Source of the DNA: Mangrovimicrobium sp033283265
GTDB lineage: Bacteria; Pseudomonadota; Gammaproteobacteria; Pseudomonadales; Halieaceae
Assembly (NCBI GenBank): GCA_033283265.1
Contig: JAWMQN010000001.1
Span: 1,302,001-1,366,000 of the forward strand
Direction of reading: 5' to 3'
Length of the DNA: 64,000 bases
The position numbers were made by a program, and so were the translations under genes. Position 1 is the stretch's first letter. The number at the start of each line of letters is the position of its first letter. This document shows positions 35,216 to 44,473 of this stretch, piece by piece. The notes beneath the pieces are model-generated. The model saw only the letters and a program-made list of their open reading frames with translations, was not told the DNA's origin and searched no databases.

Positions 35216-36970
35216 GTGAACCAGCACGAGATCATCGCCAGCCTGCCGGTCCACCTGCGGGCCTTCGCCAGCGTGCAGAGCGCGGCGCACTACACCCCGC
35301 GGGACCACGCCCTGTGGCGCTTCCTGCTGCGCCACCTGACCCGCCAGCTGGCGGACAGCGCGCACCCGGTCTATCGCGAGGGGCTGGCGCGCACCGGCAT
35401 CAGCCTCGACGGCATTCCCTCCATCGACGTCATGAACGCCAGCCTGGAACAGCTCGGCTGGCGCGCGGTGGTGGTCGAGGGCTTCATCCCGCCGTCCATC
35501 TTCATGGAATTCCAGGCGCTCAAGGTGCTGCCCATCGCCCTCGACATGCGCAGCGTGGAGCACATCTTCTACACCCCGGCACCGGACATCGTCCACGAAT
35601 CCGCCGGCCATGCGCCCTTCCTGGTGGACATCGACTACGCCGAGTTCCTGCAGCGTTTCGGCGAGATCGGCATGAAGGCCATCGCCAGTCGCGAGGACAT
35701 GGCGATCTACGAGGCGATCAGGAAACTGTCGGTGCTCAAGGAGTGCCCCGCCACCAGCGCGGCGGAACTCGCCGCGGCGGAGGCGCAACTGCAGCAGCTC
35801 AGCGCCGCCGACCGGGCGCCCTCGGAGGCCAGCCTGCTCAGCCGTCTGCACTGGTGGACGGTGGAGTACGGCCTGGTCGGCAGCGTCGACGACTACAAGA
35901 TCTTCGGCGCGGGCCTGCTCTCCTCCCTCGGCGAGAGCCGCCACTGCCTCGACGATACCCGGGTGCGGAAAATCCCGCTTACCGTCGACGCGGTCAGCCA
36001 GCCCTACGACATCACCTGCGAGCAGCCCCAGCTCTACGTCACCCGCAGCTGCAAGCACCTCAGCCAGGTGCTGGAGGAGTTCGCCCGCGCCATGGCTTTC
36101 CAGCGCGGCGGTGCGGAGTCACTGCGCAGGGCGATTGCCGCGGGCACGGTGTGCACCGCCCTCTACGACTCCGGCCTGCAGGTCAGCGGGGTGTTCAGCG
36201 AAGTGCTCTGCGACAGCGTGGGCAACGCCATCTACCTGCGCACCGCGGGGCCGACCCAACTGGCCTTCGCCGAGCGCGAGCTCTACGGCCACGGCACCGG
36301 GCGGCACCCGGCGGGCTTTGGCGCCCCGGTGGGCCTGCTCAAGGATTTCAGCCGCTGCCTGTCGCGCTACACCATCGACGAACTGAAGGCCCACGATATC
36401 CGGCTCGGCGAAGCGGTCACACTGGAGTACCTCTCGGGGATCAGCGTACACGGCATCCTGCGCGGGATCGTCCGCCAGGAGCAGCACAACCTGGTGCTCA
36501 GCTTCGACGACTGCCGCGTGACCGACCGCGAGGGCCGGGTCCTCTTCGACCCCGCCTGGGGTAGCTACGACCTGGCGGTCGGCTCGCGCATCAGCTCGGT
36601 CTACGGCGGGGTGGCGGACAAGCAGCGCTGGCAGCTGTACGCGCCGGCGACGGGCGAACGGCCTCCCCCGCCGCAGGATGAGGCGGACCTCATGGCCGGG
36701 TACGCCGCGGTTGCCAGGCTCAACCGGGCGGAAGCGCGGCGCGGCGATCGCACCCTGCCCGCGCTGGAGCACTGCCTCGAGCGCTACCCGGACGAGTGGT
36801 TGTTGCGGGTCGAGATGCTGCGCCTCGGCGACGGTGCCCTGCGCCAGCGGGCCGCCGCTGAGCTACGCGGCTACCGTGACCTGCCCGAGGAACTGGCTGA
36901 ACTGATCGAACTGGAACTCGGCGCCGCGGAATGCGGCGCAGACGTCCCGGCCCTGGCCCGGGGCGGTTGA
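35216..36970 (+). CDS. Long-form aromatic amino acid (phenylalanine 4-) hydroxylase
   Basis: A 584-residue pterin-dependent hydroxylase, expected to convert phenylalanine to tyrosine and so feed the operon. Iron ligands are His127 and His132 (DIVHESAGHAP) and Glu217 (WWTVEYGLVG). The His-Glu gap is about 85 residues, against about 40 in the 262-residue Pseudomonas PhhA, so there is an insertion at about residues 172-205. A C-terminal extension of about 265 residues (beta-rich, then helical) has no counterpart in the short enzyme. The start is GTG 35216, 10 bases after maiA. A separate pterin recycling enzyme (PhhB) is not in the operon. Confidence 0.88.
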   Translation: MNQHEIIASLPVHLRAFASVQSAAHYTPRDHALWRFLLRHLTRQLADSAHPVYREGLARTGISLDGIPSIDVMNASLEQLGWRAVVVEGFIPPSIFMEFQALKVLPIALDMRSVEHIFYTPAPDIVHESAGHAPFLVDIDYAEFLQRFGEIGMKAIASREDMAIYEAIRKLSVLKECPATSAAELAAAEAQLQQLSAADRAPSEASLLSRLHWWTVEYGLVGSVDDYKIFGAGLLSSLGESRHCLDDTRVRKIPLTVDAVSQPYDITCEQPQLYVTRSCKHLSQVLEEFARAMAFQRGGAESLRRAIAAGTVCTALYDSGLQVSGVFSEVLCDSVGNAIYLRTAGPTQLAFAERELYGHGTGRHPAGFGAPVGLLKDFSRCLSRYTIDELKAHDIRLGEAVTLEYLSGISVHGILRGIVRQEQHNLVLSFDDCRVTDREGRVLFDPAWGSYDLAVGSRISSVYGGVADKQRWQLYAPATGERPPPPQDEADLMAGYAAVARLNRAEARRGDRTLPALEHCLERYPDEWLLRVEMLRLGDGALRQRAAAELRGYRDLPEELAELIELELGAAECGADVPALARGG

Positions 36971-36995
36971 CTGCCGACCGCAGCCGGCGCCGGCG

Positions 36996-37478
36996 TCAGG
37001 GTTGTGGTGCGGGGATGATATCGACGGTAAAGGCGGTCGCCACCGTATCCCCATCGTTGCGCCACCAGTGGATGGTGCCGTGGCTCTCGAAGGTCATCGC
37101 ACCGGCCTGCCAGACGATCGGCTCCGGGCTGTCGCTGCGCATCTCCGTCATCTGCCCCTCCAGCACGTAGAGCGTGCCGGGGCGGCTCTGGTGCTGGTGC
37201 ACGCCGACCACGCCGCCGGGGGCCACGCTGATGCGCCGGGCGCGCATGACATAGCCCTCGAGGGCGGCGAAGTCCTCGCCCAGGGGCATCAGCCCGAGTA
37301 CTTCCGCCGAGAGGATGCCGCTGCTCTCGGTGGGGCCGTGGACGCCGAGGTCCTGGGCCCGGGCCAGGTCCGCGGCGGGGATGATGGCGTCACCCTGTTC
37401 GGCGGCGACTGTTCCCCCCGCCAGCGTGAGCGCCGCCAGCAAAAGCCCTGTTTTTATCCTCCTGTTGACCCTCACCAC
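36996..37478 (-). CDS. Exported cupin-domain protein at the end of the urease operon
   Basis: A 160-residue protein starting at GTG 37478, four bases after the ureG stop, with a signal peptide (about residues 1-23, ending VAA). The C-terminal two thirds are a single cupin barrel: GVHQHQSRPGTLYVLEGQMTE (two His, one Glu) and ESHGTIHWWRNDGDTVATAF (two His), which would bind a metal. Tight spacing puts it on the ure transcript, yet it is predicted to be periplasmic. A role in metal or substrate handling is possible but unproven. Confidence 0.8.
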   Translation of the reverse strand: MVRVNRRIKTGLLLAALTLAGGTVAAEQGDAIIPAADLARAQDLGVHGPTESSGILSAEVLGLMPLGEDFAALEGYVMRARRISVAPGGVVGVHQHQSRPGTLYVLEGQMTEMRSDSPEPIVWQAGAMTFESHGTIHWWRNDGDTVATAFTVDIIPAPQP

Positions 37479-37482
37479 GGCT

Positions 37483-38118
<636 letters not shown>

Positions 38119-38131
38119 CTTGAATCTCCTC

Positions 38132-38803
38132 TCAGGATCTGAATAAACGTGTGTACTGGCTCTCGTGCCAGCCGCAGGCCAGGGCCAGGGCCGGCAGGGA
38201 GGCGCCGATATCGGCGTCCTCCGCACGCCCGCCCTCGTCCGCGGCCTGCTGCAGCAGCGGCAGGAGTTCGCCGAGCAGGCGCTGGGCGGCGCTCTGCCCG
38301 AGCGGCACCAGCTTGGTGGCCGCCGCCACCTGGTTTTCCAGCCAGGACCAGAGCAAGCCGGTGACGGCAGCCTGTTCGTCGATCTGCCAGCGCGCCGCGG
38401 CGATGGCGAAGGCGGCGACGAAGCTGGTCTCCCCGCCCAGTTCTGGCAGGGGCTCGCCAAGCTCGCGCAACAGCCGCGCCAATGCGGCGCCCATGGCGCT
38501 GTCGGTCAGGCGCAACTCGGCGCTCTCGCGGCAGGCCAGGGTGTAGGCGTTGAAGTAGGCCAGGCGCTCGCTGTCCCCCGCCAGGCAGGCGCGGTGCAGA
38601 CGCAGCAACAGCGGCACGTCGACCCGCGCCAGCGCGTAGAGCAGCTGCTGCTGCAGCCAGTCGCGGGTGCTCGCCGCGTCCCTGACCCAACCCAGTTCCA
38701 CCGCGGTTTCCAGGCCCTGGGAAAAGGCGTAGCCGCCCACCGGCAGGGCCGGGCTGGTCAGCTGCAGCAGGCGCGGCAGGGCGCTGTCAGTGGGAATGGC
38801 CAT
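38132..38803 (-). CDS. ureF: Urease accessory protein UreF
   Basis: A 223-residue all-helical chaperone that, bound to UreD, gates GTP hydrolysis by UreG. The family pattern LPVGGYAFSQGLETAVELGWV is at the N-terminus, with the conserved NAYTLACRESAELRL and ALACGWHESQYTRLFRS end. ATG 38803 overlaps the ureE 3' end by 17 bases; an in-frame ATG at 38827 would add eight residues with no binding site. Confidence 0.94.
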   Translation of the reverse strand: MAIPTDSALPRLLQLTSPALPVGGYAFSQGLETAVELGWVRDAASTRDWLQQQLLYALARVDVPLLLRLHRACLAGDSERLAYFNAYTLACRESAELRLTDSAMGAALARLLRELGEPLPELGGETSFVAAFAIAAARWQIDEQAAVTGLLWSWLENQVAAATKLVPLGQSAAQRLLGELLPLLQQAADEGGRAEDADIGASLPALALACGWHESQYTRLFRS

Positions 38804-39290
38804 GACCGTGATGGCTGTGCCCGTCATCGTCGTCGTGGTGATGGTGGTGATGGCCGTGCCCGCGGCCGGCGTAGGCGCCGGGCTCGGGGATGAACACGCT
38901 CACCTCCTCGCGGGTGCGCAGGCCGAGGTCGCGCAGCATCTCCGCGAGCACGTGGTCGCGGGCGATGCGCAGCCAGCGCTCGCCGATCTGCACCTTGGTA
39001 TGGCGGTTGCCGAGGTGGTAGCAGGCGCGGCTGAACAGCTGCCAGTCGTCGCACTCGGCGTAGGTCACCTCCTCCTCGGCCCCGGCGACCACGAAGCAGC
39101 TGCCGCAGCTGGCGCGCAGGAATTCGCCGACCCGCAGGGTCAGGCCGCGCTCGAGGAACACGCGCACCTCTTCGCCGTCGGCGGTTTCTGCGCGGAAGCG
39201 CCCGCGCTCGCGCTGCAGGTGGTCGAGCACGATCGCGCCGCGGATTTTCTCCGAGGGCGCCGCGGACATGCGTTCATACACTTCAAACAT
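38787..39290 (-). CDS. ureE: Urease accessory nickel chaperone UreE
   Basis: A 167-residue nickel-binding protein. The N-terminal peptide-binding domain (residues about 1-75) and the C-terminal metal domain with CYHLGNRHTKVQIGE (central His) are followed by a tail of about 24 residues made almost only of His, Asp and Gly (residues 144-167). Such a tail stores and hands over Ni(II). Start ATG 39290 is 8 bases after the ureC stop. Confidence 0.96.
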   Translation of the reverse strand: MFEVYERMSAAPSEKIRGAIVLDHLQRERGRFRAETADGEEVRVFLERGLTLRVGEFLRASCGSCFVVAGAEEEVTYAECDDWQLFSRACYHLGNRHTKVQIGERWLRIARDHVLAEMLRDLGLRTREEVSVFIPEPGAYAGRGHGHHHHHHDDDDGHSHHGHGHSH

Positions 39291-39298
39291 GGTCGTCT

Positions 39299-41002
39299 CT
39301 AGAACAGGTTGTAGAGCTGGGCCAGGGGCAGTATTTCCGCCGGCTCGCAGATCAGCAGTTGGCCGTCGGCGCGCACCTCATAGGTCTGCGGGTCGACCGT
39401 CACCACCGGCTGCCAGGCATTGTGGATCATATCCGACTTGCGGATGCTGCGGGTGTTGCGGCAGGCGATCAGCTGCCGGCCCAGGCCGAGGCGCGCCGCC
39501 ACTCCCGCCTCGATGGCGGCGCCGGCGACGAAGGTCAGCGAGGTGCGCATGGCCGCCTCCGGGTGGGCACCGAACATCGGCCGGTAGTGCACCGGCTGCG
39601 GCGTGGGAATGGAGGCGTTGGGATCGCCCATCGGCGCCGCGGCGATCATGCCGCCCTTGATGATCATCGAGGGCTTGATGCCGAAAAACGCCGGCTTCCA
39701 CAGCACCAGGTCGGCCAGCTTGCCGACCTCGATGGAGCCGACCTCGCTGTCGATACCGTGGGTGATCGCCGGGTTGATGGTGTACTTGGCGATGTAGCGG
39801 CGGGCGCGGAAGTTGTCCATGCGCTCGCTGTCTTCGCGCAGCGCGCCGCGCTGCAGTTTCATCTTGTGCGCGGTCTGCCAGGTGCGGGTGACCACCTCGC
39901 CGACCCGCCCCATGGCCTGGGAATCCGAGGAGATCATGCTGAAGGCGCCGAGGTCGTGGAAGATGTCCTCAGCGGCGATGGTCTCCTTGCGGATGCGCGA
40001 ATCGGCGAAGGCCACGTCCTCGGGAATCGAGGGGTCGAGGTGGTGACAGACCATCAGCATGTCGAGGTGCTCGTCCACCGTGTTGCGGGTGTAGGGCCGC
40101 GTCGGGTTGGTGGAGGACGGCAGCACGTTGGACTCGGCGCAGGCGCGGATGATGTCCGGCGCGTGGCCGCCGCCGGCGCCCTCGGTGTGGTAGGTGTGAA
40201 TCGCCCGGCCCTTGAAGGCGGCGATGGTGTCGTCGACGAAACCCGATTCGTTGAGGGTGTCGGTGTGGATCGCGACCTGCACGTCGTAGGCCTCGGCCAC
40301 CGACAGGCAGTTATCGATGGCCGCCGGGGTGGTGCCCCAGTCCTCGTGCAGTTTCAGGCCGCAGGCGCCGGCCTGCAATTGTTCTTCCAGCGGGATCGGC
40401 AGGCTGGCGTTGCCCTTGCCGAGGAAGCCGAAGTTCATCGGCATGCCGTCGGTGGCCTGCAGCATCTTGCCGATGTGCCAGGGACCCGGTGTGCAGGTCG
40501 TGGCGTTGGTGCCGGTGGCCGGCCCGGTGCCGCCGCCGATCATGGTGGTGACGCCGGACATCAGCGCCTCCTCCACCTGCTGCGGGCAGATGAAGTGGAT
40601 GTGGGCGTCGATGCCGCCGGCGGTGAGGATGCTGCCCTCGCCGGCGATGACCTCGGTGCCGGCGCCGATGTGGATGGTCACGTTGTCCTGGATGTCGGCG
40701 TTACCGGCCTTGCCGATGCCGCTGATGCGGCCGTTCTTGATCCCCACGTCGGCCTTGACGATGCCCCAGTGGTCGAGGATCAGGGCGTTGGTGATCACCG
40801 TGTCCGCCACCTGCGCCGCGGAGAGCTGGCCCTGGCCCATGCCGTCGCGGATGACCTTGCCGCCGCCGAATTTCACCTCGTCGCCGTAGGTGGTGAAGTC
40901 CTTCTCCACCTCGATCACCAGCGCGGTGTCGCCGAGCCGCACCCGGTCGCCGGTGGTGGGGCCGAACATGGCGGCATAGGCTCTTCTATCGATACGTGTC
41001 AT
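39299..41002 (-). CDS. ureC: Urease alpha (catalytic) subunit
   Basis: A 567-residue subunit that hydrolyses urea to ammonia and carbamate. All active-site residues fall at the same numbers as in the Klebsiella enzyme: His134 and His136 (HIHF), Lys217 (GLKLHED, to be carbamylated), His246, His272, Asp360, and flap residues Cys319 and His320 (MVCHHLDP). Overlaps ureB by four bases (ATGA). No irregularity seen; should be fully active when loaded with two Ni(II). Confidence 0.98.
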   Translation of the reverse strand: MTRIDRRAYAAMFGPTTGDRVRLGDTALVIEVEKDFTTYGDEVKFGGGKVIRDGMGQGQLSAAQVADTVITNALILDHWGIVKADVGIKNGRISGIGKAGNADIQDNVTIHIGAGTEVIAGEGSILTAGGIDAHIHFICPQQVEEALMSGVTTMIGGGTGPATGTNATTCTPGPWHIGKMLQATDGMPMNFGFLGKGNASLPIPLEEQLQAGACGLKLHEDWGTTPAAIDNCLSVAEAYDVQVAIHTDTLNESGFVDDTIAAFKGRAIHTYHTEGAGGGHAPDIIRACAESNVLPSSTNPTRPYTRNTVDEHLDMLMVCHHLDPSIPEDVAFADSRIRKETIAAEDIFHDLGAFSMISSDSQAMGRVGEVVTRTWQTAHKMKLQRGALREDSERMDNFRARRYIAKYTINPAITHGIDSEVGSIEVGKLADLVLWKPAFFGIKPSMIIKGGMIAAAPMGDPNASIPTPQPVHYRPMFGAHPEAAMRTSLTFVAGAAIEAGVAARLGLGRQLIACRNTRSIRKSDMIHNAWQPVVTVDPQTYEVRADGQLLICEPAEILPLAQLYNLF

Positions 41003-41322
41003 GGCTTGGCACTCCCGTCGAGATCGCCCATCACATCACCGCGGAAGCCGTAGACCTTGCGCGCGCCGGCGTAGGCCACCAGTTCCACCTCCCGGTCCTG
41101 GCCCGGCTCGAAACGCACCGCGGTGCCCGAGGCGATATTGAGGCGAAAGCCGCGGGCCGCCTCGCGGTCGAAATCCAGTGCCGGGTTGACCTCGAAAAAA
41201 TGGTAGTGGGAACCGACCTGCACCGGCCGGTCGCCGGTGTTCTTCACCGTCAGCGAAAGCGTCGGCCTGCCGGCATTCAGTTCCAGCTCGCCGTCCGCGG
41301 GAAAGACTTCTCCGGGTTTCAT
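40999..41322 (-). CDS. ureB: Urease beta subunit
   Basis: A 107-residue beta-barrel subunit of the (alpha-beta-gamma)3 urease. Family pattern MKPGEVFPADGELELNAGR at the start, then QVGSHYHFFEVNPALDFDRE and FEPGQDREVELV. Length and start match the three-subunit bacterial type. Separated from ureA by 27 bases and overlapping ureC by four. Confidence 0.97.
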   Translation of the reverse strand: MKPGEVFPADGELELNAGRPTLSLTVKNTGDRPVQVGSHYHFFEVNPALDFDREAARGFRLNIASGTAVRFEPGQDREVELVAYAGARKVYGFRGDVMGDLDGSAKP

Positions 41323-41349
41323 CTGCTGCCTCTCCTTGCTGAATCAGCG

Positions 41350-41652
41350 TTACTGTATCGGGTCGTGGACGGTGACCAGCTTGGTCCCGTCGGGGAAAGT
41401 GGCTTCCACCTGCACTTCGTGGATCATCTCGGCGACGCCGTCCATCACCTGGTCGGCGCTGAGGATCTCGCGGCCGTAGCTCATCAGTTCCGCCACGGTC
41501 CTGCCGTCCCGCGCACCCTCCATGATCTCCAGGGTCAGCAGGGCCACCGCCTCCGGGTAGTTGAGCTTCAGGCCCCGGGCCAGCCGCCGCTCCGCCAGCA
41601 TGGCAGCGGTGACGATGAGCAGCTTGTCTTTTTCTCTCGGTAACAGTTCCAT
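41350..41652 (-). CDS. ureA: Urease gamma subunit
   Basis: A 100-residue structural subunit: MELLPREKDKLLIVTAAMLA, then RGLKLNYPEAVALLTLEIME, then VQVEATFPDGTKLVTVHDPI, the canonical gamma subunit ends. First of the structural genes, 32 bases after ureD. ACGGAAGCACACG precedes the ATG. Confidence 0.97.
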   Translation of the reverse strand: MELLPREKDKLLIVTAAMLAERRLARGLKLNYPEAVALLTLEIMEGARDGRTVAELMSYGREILSADQVMDGVAEMIHEVQVEATFPDGTKLVTVHDPIQ

Positions 41653-41684
41653 CGTGTGCTTCCGTTGTTCAGGTGAACAGGAGT

Positions 41685-42620
41685 TCAGGTGAGCCAGATG
41701 CGCGGGGCGCAGGCCGCGCGCTTGAGCAGGACGGGCCGCAGCAACTCCCACCAGCGGGTGAAGTGGCGGCGCGCGCCCTCGGCGCTGGGACCGAGGTAGC
41801 GGCCCAGCAGCATGTCGCCGACCCGGGTGACCGCCAGCATCGCCTCCGCCGGCTGCGACATCCGCGCCCCGGTGGCCAGCGGGGAGCACTGCCCGGCTGA
41901 CATACGCAGCGCCTCCATGAGGGTGTCATCCAGTACATCGGCGGCAAAGGGGCCGGCGAGGAAAAAGCCGCTCACCGCGTGGCCGCGCATGGCGGTAGTC
42001 CCCTGCAGCAGGGCAGCGCGGTTGCTCGCGTCGATGGACAGCCCGTCGACGAACAGCGGCAGGCCCTGGCGGTGAATGCGGTAACGCTGGCGGAAGCTGC
42101 CACTGGTGAAGGGCGCGCGGGCAGCCGGCAGGCCGAAGCAGGTCAGCTCCCAGCCGATGAAACAGCTGTCCCGCCCCAGTTGCACGTCGGTGGTCATGTC
42201 GACGCAGGCGCCGTCGTAGACGATGGTTTCCAGCGGGAACCACTCCAGGCTGGCGCCGTCGGCGAGGCGCAACTCCGCGCGCTGGCGCTGTTCCGGCCGT
42301 GCGTCCCGGGCGCGGTAGATGCGCCCGGCACCGGGCGTGGTCACCAGGGCGCGGGCCTGCTCCGCGCAGTCGACGCGGATGTGCAGGCTGTCGCCCGATA
42401 CGACGCCCCCCGGGGGGTGCAGCAGGTAGAGATGGGCGAGATCCTCGCCCTCGGGGTAGAACGCCCGCTGCACGTAGAGCGGGCCGCTGTGGTGGCAGCG
42501 CTGCAGGCGGCTGCTCTCGCCGCGCCGGCCGATGTGCAGGGACAGCTGTGCCGGCCAGGTGCCCGCCGTGGTTTGCGTTGGGGTTTTCAGTGGGCCGACT
42601 ATGGGCTCTGGGCTGTTCAC
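41685..42620 (-). CDS. ureD: Urease accessory protein UreD
   Basis: A 311-residue scaffold that links UreF/UreG to apo-urease and channels nickel. Conserved LYVQRAFYPEG, LLHPPGGVVSGDSL, VTTPGAGRIYR and ETIVYDGA segments are present. Begins the urease half of the unit, 35 bases after the mini HupE-like gene on the same strand. Start ATG 42620. Confidence 0.95.
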   Translation of the reverse strand: MNSPEPIVGPLKTPTQTTAGTWPAQLSLHIGRRGESSRLQRCHHSGPLYVQRAFYPEGEDLAHLYLLHPPGGVVSGDSLHIRVDCAEQARALVTTPGAGRIYRARDARPEQRQRAELRLADGASLEWFPLETIVYDGACVDMTTDVQLGRDSCFIGWELTCFGLPAARAPFTSGSFRQRYRIHRQGLPLFVDGLSIDASNRAALLQGTTAMRGHAVSGFFLAGPFAADVLDDTLMEALRMSAGQCSPLATGARMSQPAEAMLAVTRVGDMLLGRYLGPSAEGARRHFTRWWELLRPVLLKRAACAPRIWLT

Positions 42621-42655
42621 TGGGCGTCAGGCCGGTTACCGGGACTCAGTGCGAT

Positions 42656-42877
42656 TCACTCACCGCGCACTTGCTCGCGCCGCAGCACGGCACGCGAGCG
42701 CAGCCAGGCTGTGCTCGCGGCGACCAGGCCGAGAACCGCCACCACCGGCAGCCAGTGATCGGCGTGGGTCCAGATGTGGCTGAGGGCCTGGGCGACGCTG
42801 CCCTCGTGGTGGCCGGGATGGGCGTAGGCCCCCGCGCTGGCTACGAGTGCGGCTGCGGCTGGCAACATTTTATGCAT
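42656..42877 (-). CDS. Mini HupE/UreJ-like His-rich membrane protein
   Basis: A 73-residue protein with a signal peptide ending AYA, then HPGHHEGSVAQALSHIWTHADHW and one transmembrane helix and a basic end. The HPGH...H....DH spacing copies the N-terminal signature of HupE/UreJ nickel permeases (about 190 residues, six or more helices), but all later helices are missing. It sits between urtE and ureD with small gaps. It may be a shortened relic or a periplasmic nickel-capture peptide. AAACTCA before the ATG is a poor binding site, but GGAGAAAACTCA is acceptable. Confidence 0.75.
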   Translation of the reverse strand: MHKMLPAAAALVASAGAYAHPGHHEGSVAQALSHIWTHADHWLPVVAVLGLVAASTAWLRSRAVLRREQVRGE

Positions 42878-42944
42878 TGAGTTTTCTCCTGTCGGCCGTC
42901 CGTGAGCACAGCATGGTACACCGGTCGGCGTTGCGCGATAAGGT

Positions 42945-43640
42945 TCAGACCGCGAGGTGCCTGGCAATCAGCTCGTCGGTCAGGCCGGACATGGCGCCGG
43001 AGGCCACCACCCGGCCCTTCTCCATCAGCCGGAACTCGCGCCCGACGCGGCGGGCGAAGCCGAGCTTCTGCTCCACCAGTACCACCGTCATGCCATCCTC
43101 CTCGTTGAGCTGGGTGATGACGTCGCCTATCTGCTTGACGATATTCGGCTGGATGCCCTCGTTGGGCTCGTCGAGGATGAGGATCTCCGGCTGCAGCACC
43201 AGGGCGCGGCCGATGGCCAGCTGTTGCTGCTGGCCGCCGGAAAGGTCGCCGCCGCGGCGGCCGAGCATTTCCTTGAGCACCGGGAACAGGTCGTAGATCT
43301 TCTCCGGGATGGCGTTGCCGGGGCTGCGCCCGGCGGCCAGCGCGGTGCGCAGGTTCTCCTCCACGGTGAGCAGCGGGAAGATGTCCCGGCCCTGGGGCAC
43401 GAAGCCGATGCCGGCCCGCGGTCGCGACTCGGCGTTGCGCTTGCTGAAATCCTCGCCACCGATGGTCAGCGAGCCCGAGGCGATGGGCAGCAGGCCCATC
43501 AGGCATTTCAGCAGCGTGGTCTTGCCGACGCCGTTGCGGCCCATGATGCAGGTGACGGAGCCTCTGGAGATTTCCATGTCCAGGTCCCAGAGGATCTGGG
43601 TGCCGCCGTAAAGCTGGTTGACCTTCGTGAAACTGATCAA
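42945..43640 (-). CDS. urtE: Urea ABC transporter ATP-binding protein UrtE
   Basis: A 231-residue cytoplasmic ATPase of the branched-chain/urea importer type. Walker A GRNGVGKTT, LIV-type GFVPQGRDIFPLLTVEENL, signature LSGGQQQQLAIGRAL and Walker B ILILDEPNEGIQP are intact. No ATG is available; TTG 43640, which overlaps the urtD stop (TTGA), gives the expected N-terminus (LISFTKVNQLYGG). Works with UrtD as the heterodimeric motor. Confidence 0.95.
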   Translation of the reverse strand: MISFTKVNQLYGGTQILWDLDMEISRGSVTCIMGRNGVGKTTLLKCLMGLLPIASGSLTIGGEDFSKRNAESRPRAGIGFVPQGRDIFPLLTVEENLRTALAAGRSPGNAIPEKIYDLFPVLKEMLGRRGGDLSGGQQQQLAIGRALVLQPEILILDEPNEGIQPNIVKQIGDVITQLNEEDGMTVVLVEQKLGFARRVGREFRLMEKGRVVASGAMSGLTDELIARHLAV

Positions 43641-44473
43641 TGTGATTCCCCCAGGTAAACCTCGATCACCCTCGGATCGCTCTGGATCTGGTCCATCGTG
43701 CCTTCTGCCAGCACCGTGCCCTGGTTGAGAACGGTCACCGTGCGGGCAATGCTGCGCACGAATTCCATGTCGTGTTCCACCACCACCACGGTGCGCTGCC
43801 CGGCCAGGGAAGTCAGCAGCTCTGCGGTGCGCTCGGTCTCCTGGGCGGTCATGCCGGCCACCGGCTCGTCCACCAGCAGCAGGCGCGGGTCGGCGATCAG
43901 CAGCATGCCGATCTCCAGCCACTGCTTCTGCCCGTGGGACAGCGCGCCGGCCGCCTTGGCCCGCTCGTCGGAGAGACCGATTGTCTTCAGCACCTCGTCG
44001 ATGCGGTCGCGCTTGTCGCTGGTCAGCCGCGAGGTCAGCGAGGGCAGGATGCCCTTGTCCGCGCGCAGCGCCAGTTCGAGGTTGGCGTAGACGGTCTGCG
44101 CCTCGAACACCGTCGGCTTCTGGAACTTGCGGCCGATGCCCAGCTCGGCGATCTCCGCCTCGCTGCGCCCGAGCAGGTCGATGTTCTGGCCGAAGTAGAC
44201 ATCGCCGGTGTCCGGCTTGGTCTTGCCGGTGATGATGTCCATCAGCGTGGTCTTGCCGGCGCCGTTGGCGCCGATCAGGCAGCGCAGCTCGCCGTCGTTG
44301 ATGTAGAGATTGAGGTTGTTGATGGCGCGGAAGCCGTCGAAGGAAACGGAAAGCCCCTCGATGTAGAGCAGGATGTGCTTAGACACATCCACCCGTGGCC
44401 CGGTATCCGGCATAAGGAAGGGCCAGACCTCGTCGCGCCTGGCGAACTGGTGCATGGTATCGCGCAGGCTCAT
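43637..44473 (-). CDS. urtD: Urea ABC transporter ATP-binding protein UrtD
   Basis: A 278-residue ATPase: Walker A IGANGAGKTTLMDIITG, then GIGRKFQKPTVFEAQTV, signature LSHGQKQWLEIGMLL, Walker B LLLVDEPVAGM. An N-terminal extension of about 30 residues precedes the ABC fold, usual for UrtD. Four-base overlaps with urtC and urtE mark one transcript. Confidence 0.96.
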   Translation of the reverse strand: MSLRDTMHQFARRDEVWPFLMPDTGPRVDVSKHILLYIEGLSVSFDGFRAINNLNLYINDGELRCLIGANGAGKTTLMDIITGKTKPDTGDVYFGQNIDLLGRSEAEIAELGIGRKFQKPTVFEAQTVYANLELALRADKGILPSLTSRLTSDKRDRIDEVLKTIGLSDERAKAAGALSHGQKQWLEIGMLLIADPRLLLVDEPVAGMTAQETERTAELLTSLAGQRTVVVVEHDMEFVRSIARTVTVLNQGTVLAEGTMDQIQSDPRVIEVYLGESH

